A DNA stretch of 64,000 nucleotides from Cercis canadensis (Eukaryota; Streptophyta; Magnoliopsida; Fabales; Fabaceae), in NCBI GenBank assembly GCA_003255065.1, contig QAOA01007186.1, forward strand, positions 25,035 through 89,034. Reading direction: 5' to 3'. Position 1 is the stretch's first letter; the number at the start of each line of letters is the position of its first letter. The notes beneath the pieces were generated by a model, which was not told the origin of the DNA, did not search any database, and saw nothing but the letters and a program-made list of their open reading frames with translations. The translations under genes were made by a program, and so were the position numbers. This document shows positions 34,868 to 45,785 of this stretch, piece by piece.

Positions 34868-37393
34868 GTTTGAAATATGTTTTTGGCCACTTAACTCAGA
34901 AGGGCTGGCTAAGAACTTGTAAAACATTGAATGTCTAAATTATGATTTGGGTCCAGAAGGTTACACCAATTTTTATTTTTGTTATTGTACTATTTTTTTA
35001 TTCAATTGAGTCCTTATAAAATCTCAAAATTATAATTTGGTTCAACCTTATATAGATTGTGAAAAACTAACGATAGTATTAACATGTCATAAGGAACTAT
35101 AACATGTTAGCACTATAGTTTAAATGATTTGATTCATGAAACTAAATTTCTATTTCACTAGTAATTTCTACTTATATGAATAAGTCCCTAGTAAAAAATT
35201 AAGTCTTTGATGTCTATAGCCGTTTATGTTGCCCCTATGAAAAGAGAACATTGACTAGAAGAACTGAGCTAGAGACAACTGAAGTAGACTTCGGAAATGA
35301 AAACTATACCACTTACTTGAGGTATGACTGGCTAAGAACTTGTTATGCTACTCTGAATCCCAAGTTTAGGAACAGGTTATGAATATGAAACTTCTCAAGA
35401 TGCTTTTAAAATGTGATCGACTTGGAATTATAATTGTGTAGAAATATTGTAGATTTTACAATCACTTCAACCCTATGTTCCCCAGAGGAGAGGACTTTCT
35501 TCTCATTAATTTTTGATAGCTTACATTTAGGTAATAGTGTTTTTCTTTCTATTACTTTTCTCAATACATTTAAATTCCCTTTCATTAAAATGGGCCTACC
35601 TATGACTTCTCATTTGACAGCAATTGGCTACAAGAGGTTTGATTGAGTAACAACTTATTGGAAACGGCAAATATATGTCAAAGTAGAGACCAAGATTGAG
35701 ACAGCAATCATGAACGTGAAATAGAGTCATCTTCTAAGAAGTTTATCTCGTCTAAGAGTATTGACTTCCATGCTCATTAAAGAAAAATTTGGTAGGCTTA
35801 CAACCTAATAATCCTCAATTATATATTTCTGATAATTTCACATCACTGCCATTTCTAAACTTGCTATGAGTACTACAATGAAGTTGCAAGATATAAATTG
35901 TTTGAAACTCCAGAGTGTTAAGCTAGAGTGATACGCTTCGGTTAGTGTTTATGTAACATTAATTTCCGAGAGGACTGTTATTTGGTCTTGAAATTTTACT
36001 AGGATTAATTAATTCAAAGGTGGTCATTGTCTAAATCCACTTATCTATAAGGGTAATTATAATCTCATATCACTCTCGAAACAAAGGTCAAACAATTTAT
36101 TCCAATCAAATATCGTTTTTATATTTCTAATTTCCATGCCTATATGGTACCTGCATTGACCGACTTGATCATTACTCTGGCCTCCAAGATGTGAACTTTC
36201 GTAGTGATTAATTTGATGTATGTAGATTGATTGACTGTTGACTTTTCATTAATATTATTCTCTTTCACTTTTAATAAAAGGAATCTAACATTATCTTTAG
36301 TAACAAAAATAAAAAAAACACTATCAACTATAGGAAGGAGAACTATGTGTATCTGTTGGGTTTCAGTGAGGGGACGGGAGCTTCTAAGCTACCCCATGTA
36401 GGTTTTTACCTCATATGGGAGTACTTTAATGATATTGGGGTCGAACACACTTTTAATTTTGGTTCCATCGCAAATATTTTAAAAATTAGGTCATTAATAT
36501 GTGTCAAAACAATTAGTTCTTTGTAAAATACATATACATGGAGTAATATAGGAAAAATAGATTAAAATATTTTGTTTTCTTTAAATTTATCAAACTCAAA
36601 TCTATCAATAGTTTGAGGAAATGACCCATACCTTATGACTCATTTTTTCAAAATCTTTATAATGGTACCAAAATTAGAAATTTGTTCCATCCTAGAGTCA
36701 TTGAACTTCCATGTGGGATAAAATCCCACATGGAGTAGCTTAAAAGCTCTTGGGCTTGACAGTTGACATTGGCTCATTTGATTTATAGAATGAAAATCAT
36801 AGAATCAGAATAGAGCATGAAATGAGCAATCCTATTTCTCAAGATGGGAATGTTGATTCCCGCTTCTATGGAATCAAGTTTGGAATATATATATATTTTG
36901 CTACCAAATATTGAAATGCTTATTTCACAAAATAGAGCATGGAATAAAATCACCATTCCGTGTACCAAACAAACACTTCTAATTTTTGGTGCTTAAATAA
37001 TACTTACATTGACTGACTAAGAACTGCAGGTAATGGACCACAAGTTTGGGACCATTTTATGAATGGGAACTGAATCATTTTCTGAATTGTCACATATGAG
37101 CATTTTCATTTCCACAGTCAATTCCTGCCTATCTTACAAGTTAGAGTCTTTGAGTAATATCGGTCAATTTTACGTAGGTTTATGATATTGTTTTCTTTTC
37201 TTTTCTTTTTATTATTTTCAAATGATATAATTTCATGCTAAGGGATATTATTTTCTAGTATTGTAACAATCAATTGTTTGGTTTCATTTCTCAAGAAGTA
37301 GCATATTTAATAAGTATTTTCACCCTAGATTTGAATTTCAATAATTTAATTTGGTCCATTTTTTCCAGGGATAGAATTTGGAGAATTTGATGT
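34868..37393. repeat. Cluster intergenic unit copy d and segmental duplication D2, copy 2
   Basis: 34868-36300 is copy d of the intergenic unit; about 35960-38205 matches 24960-27200 at offset 11010. The palindrome CCATGTGGGAT/ATCCCACATGG recurs at 36709-36733. No gene. Confidence 0.85.
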
Positions 37394-37865
37394 TGGATCA
37401 CTGTTTTCATTACAAGTTTCTTTGTCCTCCTTATCATTCGGGCCAGGTTCAGTTTTCATTATGTTGCTAAAAATATCAAGTCTGAGGGAAGACATACAAA
37501 GAATGGGGACTTTTTTCAAATATGGAACTATGTTGATAAAATAGTAAATGAAGATATTATTCAGGCAACGAAAGACTTTGATATCAGGTACTGCATTGGC
37601 ATGGGTGCTTATTGTAGTGTCTAAATTTGTTCTTGAAAGATGTGTTGGACTCACGTCTCCCTCTTCCCTTCTTTGGGAAAGAGCCCGAGATGTGGTTCTG
37701 GTGTTGACACTTGCTTTGTCATTCCTATATACTAATCCAAGATCTCGGCCATCGATCAAAGAAGTGTCTGAGGAGTTTCTCGTTCCCAAGCCACCATTCC
37801 TGCTACCTTTTCATGACATTTCAATTCACCAGTTGATGATTAAAGAATCAATCTTTCAAAAATAA
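37394..37865 (+). pseudogene. RLK fossil with deleted kinase core, copy 2
   Basis: Same structure and lesions as 26384-26855 (transmembrane to degraded Gly loop, stop, then kinase tail). It is part of duplication D2, so the core deletion predates the duplication. Confidence 0.75.
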
Positions 37866-37998
37866 ACTAAGTGGCACATATTTTCCACTCCAGCAAATAA
37901 TTGATTATCATTACCTACCATTCAATAGCAGGCAAAGACTAGTAAGTGAACTGGAAAGGAGTATTTCACTGGTGGAAGAGTTGAGATTATGCCTTGAA

Positions 37999-38046
37999 AT
38001 TTCAAAGAAAGTTGCCCATACCGCATGGGGACAGTTTCTTTGAAAT
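37999..38046. promoter_or_regulatory. Conserved upstream hairpin, locus 5
   Basis: ATTTCAAAGAAA (37999-38010) and TTTCTTTGAAAT (38035-38046); loop carries CCGCATGGGG, one change from loci 2 and 3. Confidence 0.5.
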
Positions 38047-38094
38047 ATGTTTTTGGCCACTTAACTCAGATTGGCACTAAGAACTTGTAAAATA

Positions 38095-38133
38095 ACATTG
38101 ACCTTGACTACACTCATCTTTACTATTATAAAG
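38095..38133 (+). promoter_or_regulatory. W-box-like motifs and TATA-like box, locus 5
   Basis: CATTGACCTTGAC at about 38096-38108 and TATTATAAAG at 38124-38133, ahead of the ATG at 38208. Confidence 0.5.
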
Positions 38134-38207
38134 TCTCCACTTCAAGACTAACAAGTCATTGCAAGAACACAAGCAAAGTGAATATCAACAAGCTTTAGGT
38201 AGAATAG

Positions 38208-40396
38208 ATGGCATTCTCCAATAATTCCATCATTTTGATATTGGTAGTATTACTCTTATGGGACGCCGTTGCCATGTTCCATAATGCTACTGCAGAAAAG
38301 CTAAATTCGTCATCTACGAATGAGGAGGCAAATGCTTTGCGTCAGACCCAGTGGTGGGACACTAGTTATTTCAATATCTCAAACCGTTGCAATTGGCATG
38401 GTATTACCTGCAATCAGGCTGGAAGCATTACAGAGATTTACTGGCTACCGTATCCAAAACGGAATGGAATTGAGTTAGGGGATATCAACTTAACTGCATT
38501 TCCTAATTTAGTCCATTTGGATCTTGCTGGAATGGGGTTGCAGGGAAGCATTCCTGCCCAGATAGGTACTCTCCGGGAGCTCACATATCTCGACCTATCC
38601 AACAACCAATTAACAGGCGAGTTACCTAGCACTTTCTCTAATCTTACTCAACTTGTGGAGCTTCGTCTTTCTCACAATCACATTGGTGGTTTCATACCTC
38701 CACAAATAGGAAATTTAACAAATTTGTTGAGGTTGGATCTGGGTTCTAACAATTTAAGTGGTCCTATTTTTCCAGAAATAGAGAATTTAAGGAATTTGGA
38801 GTCATTAGATCTTAGTTGGAACATGTTGATCGGTCCAATTCCTCCCAAATTGGGGACATTAAAGAACCTAACTAACATAAACCTTGGTACAAACATTCTC
38901 ACTGGTCAAATACCATCATCCTTGGGAAATTTGAAATATTTGATACATTTGTCTCTTCATTCAAACCATATCAAAGGTTTCATACCTAGGGAACTAGGGA
39001 ACTTACAGAGCTTAGTTACTCTAAACCTTTCTAATAACATCCTCATTGGCCCAATTCCCTCAACCATAGGAAATTTAACAAATTTGACAGTTCTGGATCT
39101 TGGTGCAAATAATCTCCGTGGCCCAATTCCCCTGTTTTTGTATGAACTAACTCATTTGACATGTATTTTCTTGTATTCAAATCAAATAAGTGGTTATATA
39201 CATCCTAATATTGGACATTTATCACTTTTGAAAATATTAGACCTATCAAACAATAATATATCAGGTAGTATACCATCAAATATTGAAACTCTAATTTCTC
39301 TTGAAACTCTAAATTTCTCCCGAAACAAGCTACAAGGAAGTATTCCTTATCAAATGGGTAACTTGCTTGAGCTTGTCAATTGTGACATTAGTCATAACAG
39401 GATCAGCGGAGAGATACCATCTGAGTTAGGTAATTTATTTGCATCTTGTCACTTGGATCTCAGCTGCAACAATCTCGTTGGCAACATACCTAGAGAACTT
39501 GGCAAGCTGTATGAATACAACTTGTCATACAATTCTCTCAGTGGCCATCTCCCAAAAGAAGTTCATTGCTCTTTTTCTCAAGATAGCTTCCACGGTAATA
39601 AGGGGTTAATAGATCCATGGAAAAATATTTCTTGTTCAAAATATGATGTCCCTACCTTTGACACCTCACCTACCAGTGGAAAGCATTACATGGAGATTAT
39701 TATTCTCATCACCACTTTCTTTGTCATTCTATTTGTCGGGATTATGCTGGTTTCTCGATACATGCACAAGAAAGCCAAATTTGACAAAAAAAGTAGCAAA
39801 GAATGGAGACTTGTTCTCCATATGGAACTATGATGGTAAAATTGCATTTGAAGATATCATTGAAGCAACAGAAGACTTTGATATCAAGTACTGCATTGGC
39901 ACGGGTGGCTATGGTAGTGTCTACAAAGCAAACCTACTCACGGGTAGAATTGTTGCACTAAAGAAACTCCATACGAAGGAATCTCAAAATCCAAGATTTG
40001 CTGAGAGTTTTCGCAATGAGATCAAGATGTTGACAAAAATTCGTCATCGAAACATTGTGAAGTTTCATGGTTTTTGTGTGCACAACAGGTGTATGTTTTT
40101 GATCTATGAATACATGGAAAGAGGAAGTCTATTTTGTGCCTTGAGTAATGATGCTGAAGCCCAACAGTTGAATTGGGGTAAGAGGGTGAATATCATCAAA
40201 GGAATAGCACATGCTTTGGCATACATGAATCACGATTGCACCCCAGCTATAATTCATAGAGACATCACAAGTAACAATGTTTTGTTGAACCCGGAAATGG
40301 AAGCTTTTCTCTCAGACTTTGGCACAGCTAGATTCCTTGATCCTGATTCCTCCAATCAAACTCTATTAGTTGGCACTTATGGATATGTTGCCCCTA
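38208..40396 (+). pseudogene. LRR-RLK locus 5, frameshifted before kinase, last exon missing
   Basis: The first frame (38208-39833, 541 codons) has signal peptide, N-cap, about 16 LRRs, a transmembrane helix ([17 protein letters not shown]) and a juxtamembrane start. An A7 run at about 39785-39791, where loci 1, 2 and 6 have A6, shifts the frame and ends the protein at 39833 after about 13 foreign residues. The kinase follows in the next frame with intact Gly loop, VALKK, HRD and DFG to 40396. The last exon base before the GT donor is A, not G, so joining to a normal exon 2 would change the APE glutamate. Exon 2 is not present: an 83-base gap follows and the sequence beyond belongs to duplication D1. 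If expressed, the front frame would give a kinase-less, membrane-anchored LRR protein. A homopolymer sequencing error is an alternative for the A7. Confidence 0.75.
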
Positions 40397-40423
40397 GTAA
40401 GCTTCTTTTTTTTTTTTTTTTTC

Positions 40424-40506
40424 NNNNNNNNNNNNNNNNNNNNNNNNNNNNNNNNNNNNNNNNNNNNNNNNNNNNNNNNNNNNNNNNNNNNNNNNNNNNN
40501 NNNNNN
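40424..40506. other. Assembly gap (83 N) at end of locus 5
   Basis: Follows a T-run in what should be the intron. The sequence on the far side matches 17451 onward. Confidence 0.99.
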
Positions 40507-42205
40507 TGTACATGGATAGGTTGGAGAAAATGTCTCTGGACTGCAAACTTTCAGTAAAGAGAATTGGATAGGTTGTCCAAAAGCTTGGACGCTGCTGAAT
40601 TAACTATTTTGTTTTGAATTTCGGATGAAAAGGACAATAGCTGTCAATAAAAATAAACATTGGCTTGAGTCAAATAAGGGGAGATTTTCTTCAATAATGA
40701 GTTGAGGTGAAGAAGCCCAAATAAAGTATTAAATTAACTATGTTAAGCTTCTTAAATGCCATAAATTTCTTTGGAAGCATAAAATTGACTTAGGCTAGCA
40801 GATTTAAGAACCTCAAAGAGGCAATGAGGGATGAAATCACCCATGAATTAATAATTCACACAATCAATAACTAAACCCAACCAAGCAATGCCTCAATTTT
40901 ACGTAGTCAACATATGGGCGTCCAAAACCAGAAACTGGTTCATTAATATCATTTGGAGAATCCCGATGTTTCTGGCAACTTTAACAATTAGAGACAGATT
41001 ATTTGCTTTAAGAAGTTGAATTAAAGAGGAAAAAAAAATTGTTTTGGATAAATGGATCATTGCCTCTGTTACTTGTGCTTTAGGATATAGGAGGTGAACA
41101 AGGATCAATTCACAGTACTGATCTAACAATTCATAGGCTGCAGCTAAGCTTTCATCTTTAATTATCTTCATGGGATTACCTCACTATTGCATGCCTCTTG
41201 TTCTTGAGAAGTTTTAGAACTGAGCTCTTCTGATCAGCTTCTTACTGAAGCCAAGTAAACAGGATAATGATATGGAAGAGCATAAAACATATTCAAGTTA
41301 TATGGCCAAAATGTAAAAAAGAATCTCTCTTTCAAGTAATATAGGAGTTACCATTTAGAATGCAGGATAGTTGAACAATGAATGGCCCTTTTGGACAAGG
41401 GACTTGGTCTAAATATTGCAGCAAGATTTCACATTGATGCAAAATAGCATGGAGATTTTCATAAGTCATTAATGCTACTAACTATTCTACAATAAGAAAG
41501 AACTCAAAGATTTTGCTACTCCTAATCAGTTTTGTAGTTACCCAATACTTATTCATAAATCCTTAAGGCCCAATGGAGCCTAATAATGGCAAGTCCAAGT
41601 CACTCCTCTTGCAGGTATGTAGATGTTTTTTTTACACATCTCATTTATTGCACTTAACTAACTCAGCACAATACTAACTTGGGCATTGGAGTCTGGGTGT
41701 TGACACCCCGGCTTAAGCTCACCTGCACCTTAAGGCCTAATGGAGCCTAATAATGCCAAGTCCAAGCCACTCCTCTTGCAAGTATACATACTTTTTTTTT
41801 TTTTTTTTTCATTCTCATTTATTGTACTTCACCAACTCAGCACAATATTAACTTAGGCATTGGAGTCCGGCATTGACACACCCGGTTTAAACTCACATGC
41901 TGTATTTGTGAAAATACTAACACCGTAACCCCACCTCCAATCCCACGTGACATGCCGACATAGCCAACAACACAGGCATCTTCAAGTTCCATGCACCACA
42001 TATTCATAAGCACAACCTTTAATTCCCAAGAATTATCTTGTGATAACCATTGTGGCAATTAAAGATGAAATTGGAATAGGTAGAAACGCTTAACACTTAC
42101 CAGAAGCAACCAGGAGTTTTAAACCTAATTCTTGCAGTCTTTAGGAGTGAACAAATGGTAACTAAGAACAAACCAATGCATGGTACCAGAACCAGCCACA
42201 TGACC
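40507..42205. repeat. Segmental duplication D1, copy 2
   Basis: Matches 17451-19316, lacking the ~170 bases at 17692-17866 and with a handful of single changes. Starts at the gap edge. Confidence 0.85.
40925..41235 (-). pseudogene. IST1-like exon fossils, copy 2
   Basis: Same three pieces as 18040-18345. Here a 2-base loss (CTCCTATATCC where copy 1 has CTCTCCTATATCC) shifts the HLSYILKHK part, so copy 2 reads HLLYPKAQ. Decay has continued after duplication. Confidence 0.6.
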
Positions 42206-43821
42206 CAACGCATACACAAATCAATCCTTCTTTGCTGGAACCACAAAGGTCAATTCATATATCAGAAACCATATAGGAGAACAAAATCTTTAACAAACAA
42301 CATTCTTAGAGCAAATATCAAGAGGCTTCATCAATTAAATATCTCATAACCACACATGGCAGTGAGATTACTTAGGATTCAATAAGCATTTCAGAGTTTA
42401 AACAGTAAACCTGAAACCTTAATGAAATATGACAATTCTCAAGCAAGCTATCAAGGCAAACTTCACTCTTGTACCACAAGCATATACTTATATTTTATCA
42501 ACTGCAAGAACTGTAACCCAAAAAGGCAATAAACAACTTACTAAATCAAAAAACCAAGAATAAGAACACTCAGATTCTGATGCATGTGAAGCATAATAAC
42601 TATTCCAACTAAACACAGAGCATGAACATTTCATCAGATTGCCATCTGCTGCCATGCAATTAAAATTTACAGAATCCTACTAATAAACGTGCAGAACTAT
42701 AACACATTGCCATCAGCTGCCATGCAGTTAAAATTCAGAATCCTACTAATAAACTTGCAGAACTATATCTCAGACTTAGAGAAAAAGAAAGAAAGTTCCT
42801 CAACAAATTCTACCAAGACCTTATCGAAGGAAATATCAGGAGGCTTCATCAATTAAATGTCTCATAACCACACACGGCAGTGAGATTGCTTAGGATTCAA
42901 TAAGCATTTCAGAGCTTAAACAGTAAACCTAAAACCTTTTACTTTAATAAAAATGAAATATGACAATTCTCAAGCAAGCTATCAAGGCAAACTTCACTCT
43001 TGTACCACAAGCATATACTTATATTTTATCAACAGCAAGAACTGTAACCCAAAAAGGCAATAAACAACTTACTAAATCAAAAAACCAAGAATAAGAACAC
43101 TCAGATTCTGATGCATGTGAAGCATAATAACTATTCCAACTAAACACAGAGCATGAACATTTCATCACATTGCCATCTGCTGCCATGCAATTAAAATTTA
43201 CAGAATCCTACTAATAAACTTGCAGAACTATAACACATTGCCATCAGCTGCCGTGCAGTTAAAATTTTCAGAATCCTACTAATAAACTTGCAGAACTATA
43301 TCTCAGACTTAGAAAAAAAGAAAGAAAGTTCCTCAACAAATTCTACCAAGACCTTATCGAAAACAACATCAACAGAGTCTTTAAATATCCAAATCCAACC
43401 ACTCAACATGGGGCTGAAAGTGAGTAACCATGAGTGTACGGGCAGAGTTGTATCACATGCCTACACTTTAGATCAAAATCAATTTAAGAACCAAATTCAA
43501 TCCCATCAATAAACTTTAGCAGAACAGAGGAACTATATACAAGTAATTCTGAGCTTTCAAAATTAAAACTCATAATCAATTATCTTCTAACAGAATCATC
43601 CACTACATTAGTTTGCAAATTAGTAATGTTCTAATCATAGAAAAATTAAAATGCTAAAAAGTAAAATCATTCCAATGTCTAATCATTCCAAGCTTTCGGC
43701 CTTGTATATTTAGAAATATGAAATATTTTGACTTTAAGGACAAATCAGCTCAAAGATGCAGACATTCCCTTCCTCAAGCTAGAAAGTTTACTACATCCTC
43801 TGCCTATATTACTACCTTTAC
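42206..43821. repeat. Repeated non-coding block linked to the B3 fossil
   Basis: 42315-42780 recurs at about 42830-43310 (offset 517-531), and the unit GCCATCTGCTGCCATGCAAT / ATCCTACTAATAAAC recurs again at 51500-51590 and 52640-52740. It lies 3' of the B3 fossil in both places (- strand), so it may be intron or 3' flank of that gene. No coding signal. Confidence 0.55.
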
Positions 43822-44209
43822 CTGAAACAATCCGAGGAAAGCATCCAGCAGACCAAACCTTCCCTTCATTGTCTGACCTCTTAAGTTTGATATCTACCGA
43901 CTGAGCATTCAAATATTTTTCACGAAAAGATGCTGGCACATACTTGAAACAAGGAAACGTATAAGATGAATATCTACAAGCAAGAATGAAATTTGGGTTA
44001 TACGTAGTTGTATGCATCTCATTTTCTTCTTACCACAGAAGTGTTATAAAATTTTTGAGACCTCAAGACAACCATGAAAGATGGATTTTCAGGTTGATAC
44101 TTGTTCGCAGCATCCATAATCTTATCCATGACTTTAGCTTATATATGCCTCTTGTAATAACGTTTTGATGGACATGTTCCGGCAATCTTGCCTCTGAATC
44201 CATGATCAC
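43822..44209 (-). pseudogene. REM-type B3 DNA-binding protein fossil, copy 1 (two exons)
   Basis: Exon 44209-44034 reads into AKVMDKIMDAANKYQPENPS and FMVVLRSQKFYN, with a GTAAGA donor. Exon 43942-43822 reads YVPASFREKYLNAQSVDIKL then RSDNEGKVWSAGCFPRI, with a GTAAAG donor. Together they are most of one B3 domain of the plant REM class (nuclear DNA-binding, reproductive development). An in-frame TAA stands just before AKVMDK; copy 2 has TCA there. The rest of the gene is missing on the 5' side, where a PPR fragment begins at 44377. Confidence 0.7.
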
Positions 44210-44376
44210 CTGCGTTAAACTCATCAATATTATTAATATGATTGTATCTAGAAAAGAAACAAAATAAAATGCAGCCTATGATACTATTTAATGCTCATTT
44301 GACTCCATAAACTTACTGGATTTTGATCTTTGATGATTTGATGCTTTCTCAAGCATAGTGGTTGTGAACCTCTTTC

Positions 44377-45005
44377 TTATATCTTGGGCACAATGCTAAA
44401 TTTCTTCATTGATTTGAAAAAGTGATGCCCTTTTTCCACTAGCCCAAAGTGGCTACAAGCAGAAAGCAGCCCAATGAAGGCAACATAATCAGGGGACACC
44501 CCTGCTTCTATCATCTCATCAAACAAAGAAATAGCTTCTAAGCCGCGACCATACATTGCCAGACCAACAATCACAGAAGTCCAGGAAACTATGGTGCGCT
44601 CATTCATTTGTCTAAACAGTTTTATCACTTTGTCAGCATCACCACACTTTGCAAACATATATATAAGTGCATTACAAAGCTCCACAGACCTTTGGATATT
44701 TTGCCATTTGACATAAGATTCTATCCACTTGCCCAAATTAAGTGCACCTAAATCTGTGCACGCAGATGAAACTGAAACCATAGTGATCTCATCCGGACCA
44801 ACTCCCATAACCTGCATTTCACTAAACAATCCAATGGCTTCTGCAGAACGACCCAAACGTGTATATCCACCAATCATAGCACTCAATGTCACTGAATCTG
44901 ATTTGGGAGTACCGTCGAACACCTTCCTTGCAGATTCAACCCCCTCGTAGATGAGGGTATAGGCACCAGAGGAGAATAGAAAGGACGAAGCATAGGAAAT
45001 AGTGT
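44377..45005 (-). pseudogene. PPR (PLS-type) protein fragment
   Basis: On the - strand an open stretch reads ARKVFDGTPKSDSVTLSAMI, LFSEMQVMGVGPDEITMVSV, SACTDLGALNLGKWIESYV, CNALIYMFAKCGDADKVIKL, NERTIVSWTSVIVGLAMYGR, SACSHFGLVEKGHHFFKSMK: about five PPR motifs of the P-L-S type found in organelle RNA-editing factors. The frame ends at VPKI followed at once by a stop where the sequence switches to B3-flank DNA. Its 5' end switches near 45005 to RLK-associated DNA, so the first 40-odd codons of the open frame are foreign. Intact inside but lacking N-terminus, most repeats and the E/DYW tail, so not functional as a PPR editing factor. Confidence 0.8.
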
Positions 45006-45290
45006 GAAGTTTGAAGCAAATCATGGAAAATAATGCCCTGCCTTGACCATGACATAAATATAAGTTCATGGACAATCCAGAAACTGCTCAAGTCACCATG
45101 GCATTTCCTTCTTCAATCTTTATAGTACTATTTGTTCACTTTGCTTTCATCAATTATGTCTTGTTCTTTCCTGCAGTTGCCGCTACTAGCCCCACTGGGC
45201 CAGTAACCTATAAATCGTCAACTTTGCGCCAGTAATTGTCTGCAAGAGGTTTGATTGAGTTACAACTTATAGGAAACGGCAGAATATANT
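45006..45290 (+). pseudogene. Signal-peptide exon fossil, copy 2
   Basis: Near-identical to 8240-8525, including ATGGCATTTCCTTCTTCAAT at 45098. Ends at a single N (45290). See the copy at 8331-8468 for the reading. Confidence 0.4.
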
Positions 45291-45376
45291 TCTTGTTTCC
45301 AAGCCACCATGGCTGCTACCTTTTCATTGCATTTCAATTAAGCAGTTGACGAATCAAGAATCAATGTTTCAGAAAT
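45291..45376 (+). pseudogene. LRR-RLK C-terminal tail fossil
   Basis: Reads LVSKPPWLLPFHCISIKQL and stops, as at 7247-7336. It begins directly after a single N, so its truncation may be an assembly artefact. Confidence 0.65.
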
Positions 45377-45644
45377 AAACTAAATGACATGCACATATTT
45401 TGTAGCTGAAGAATGGTTAGTGCGTATGTAGCTAATCCTGTTAATACTTATTATTGTTTACTTTTTTAATCCCTTGTATGTTTCATTTTTGTACGAATTA
45501 GCAAGTTAGAAGTGTATGAATTAGCAATTTATAAGTGTTTCATGGTGGAAGCATATAATTGACACCAGAATTAATGAAGAGGCAATGACTTTGCTTCATT
45601 GTGAGAGTGGTGGATTGAGTAAAATATCTCAACCTATAATTATG

Positions 45645-45785
45645 TGCAGTGATGGTGGAAGTGTAACAGAGATTTTGGACAATTAGATCAAATTGGTGCT
45701 CTTGAGAAGCTCACCCTTCTAAATCTTTCCCATAATGATCTTGAAGGTGAGCTACCTAGCTCAACTGCAAACCATACTCAACTGT
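45645..45785 (+). pseudogene. LRR-RLK N-terminal/LRR fossil, copy 3
   Basis: Third copy of the fossil at 7581 and 8867, with the same early stop. Copy 3 reads LTLLNLSHNDLEGELPSSTA. Confidence 0.65.

Noticed and set aside
42315..43310. CRISPR-like or satellite array
   Set aside because: Only two to three long unequal copies with no short regular spacers; eukaryotic context.
44729..44950. Open frame on the + strand
   Set aside because: Antisense shadow of the PPR fragment.
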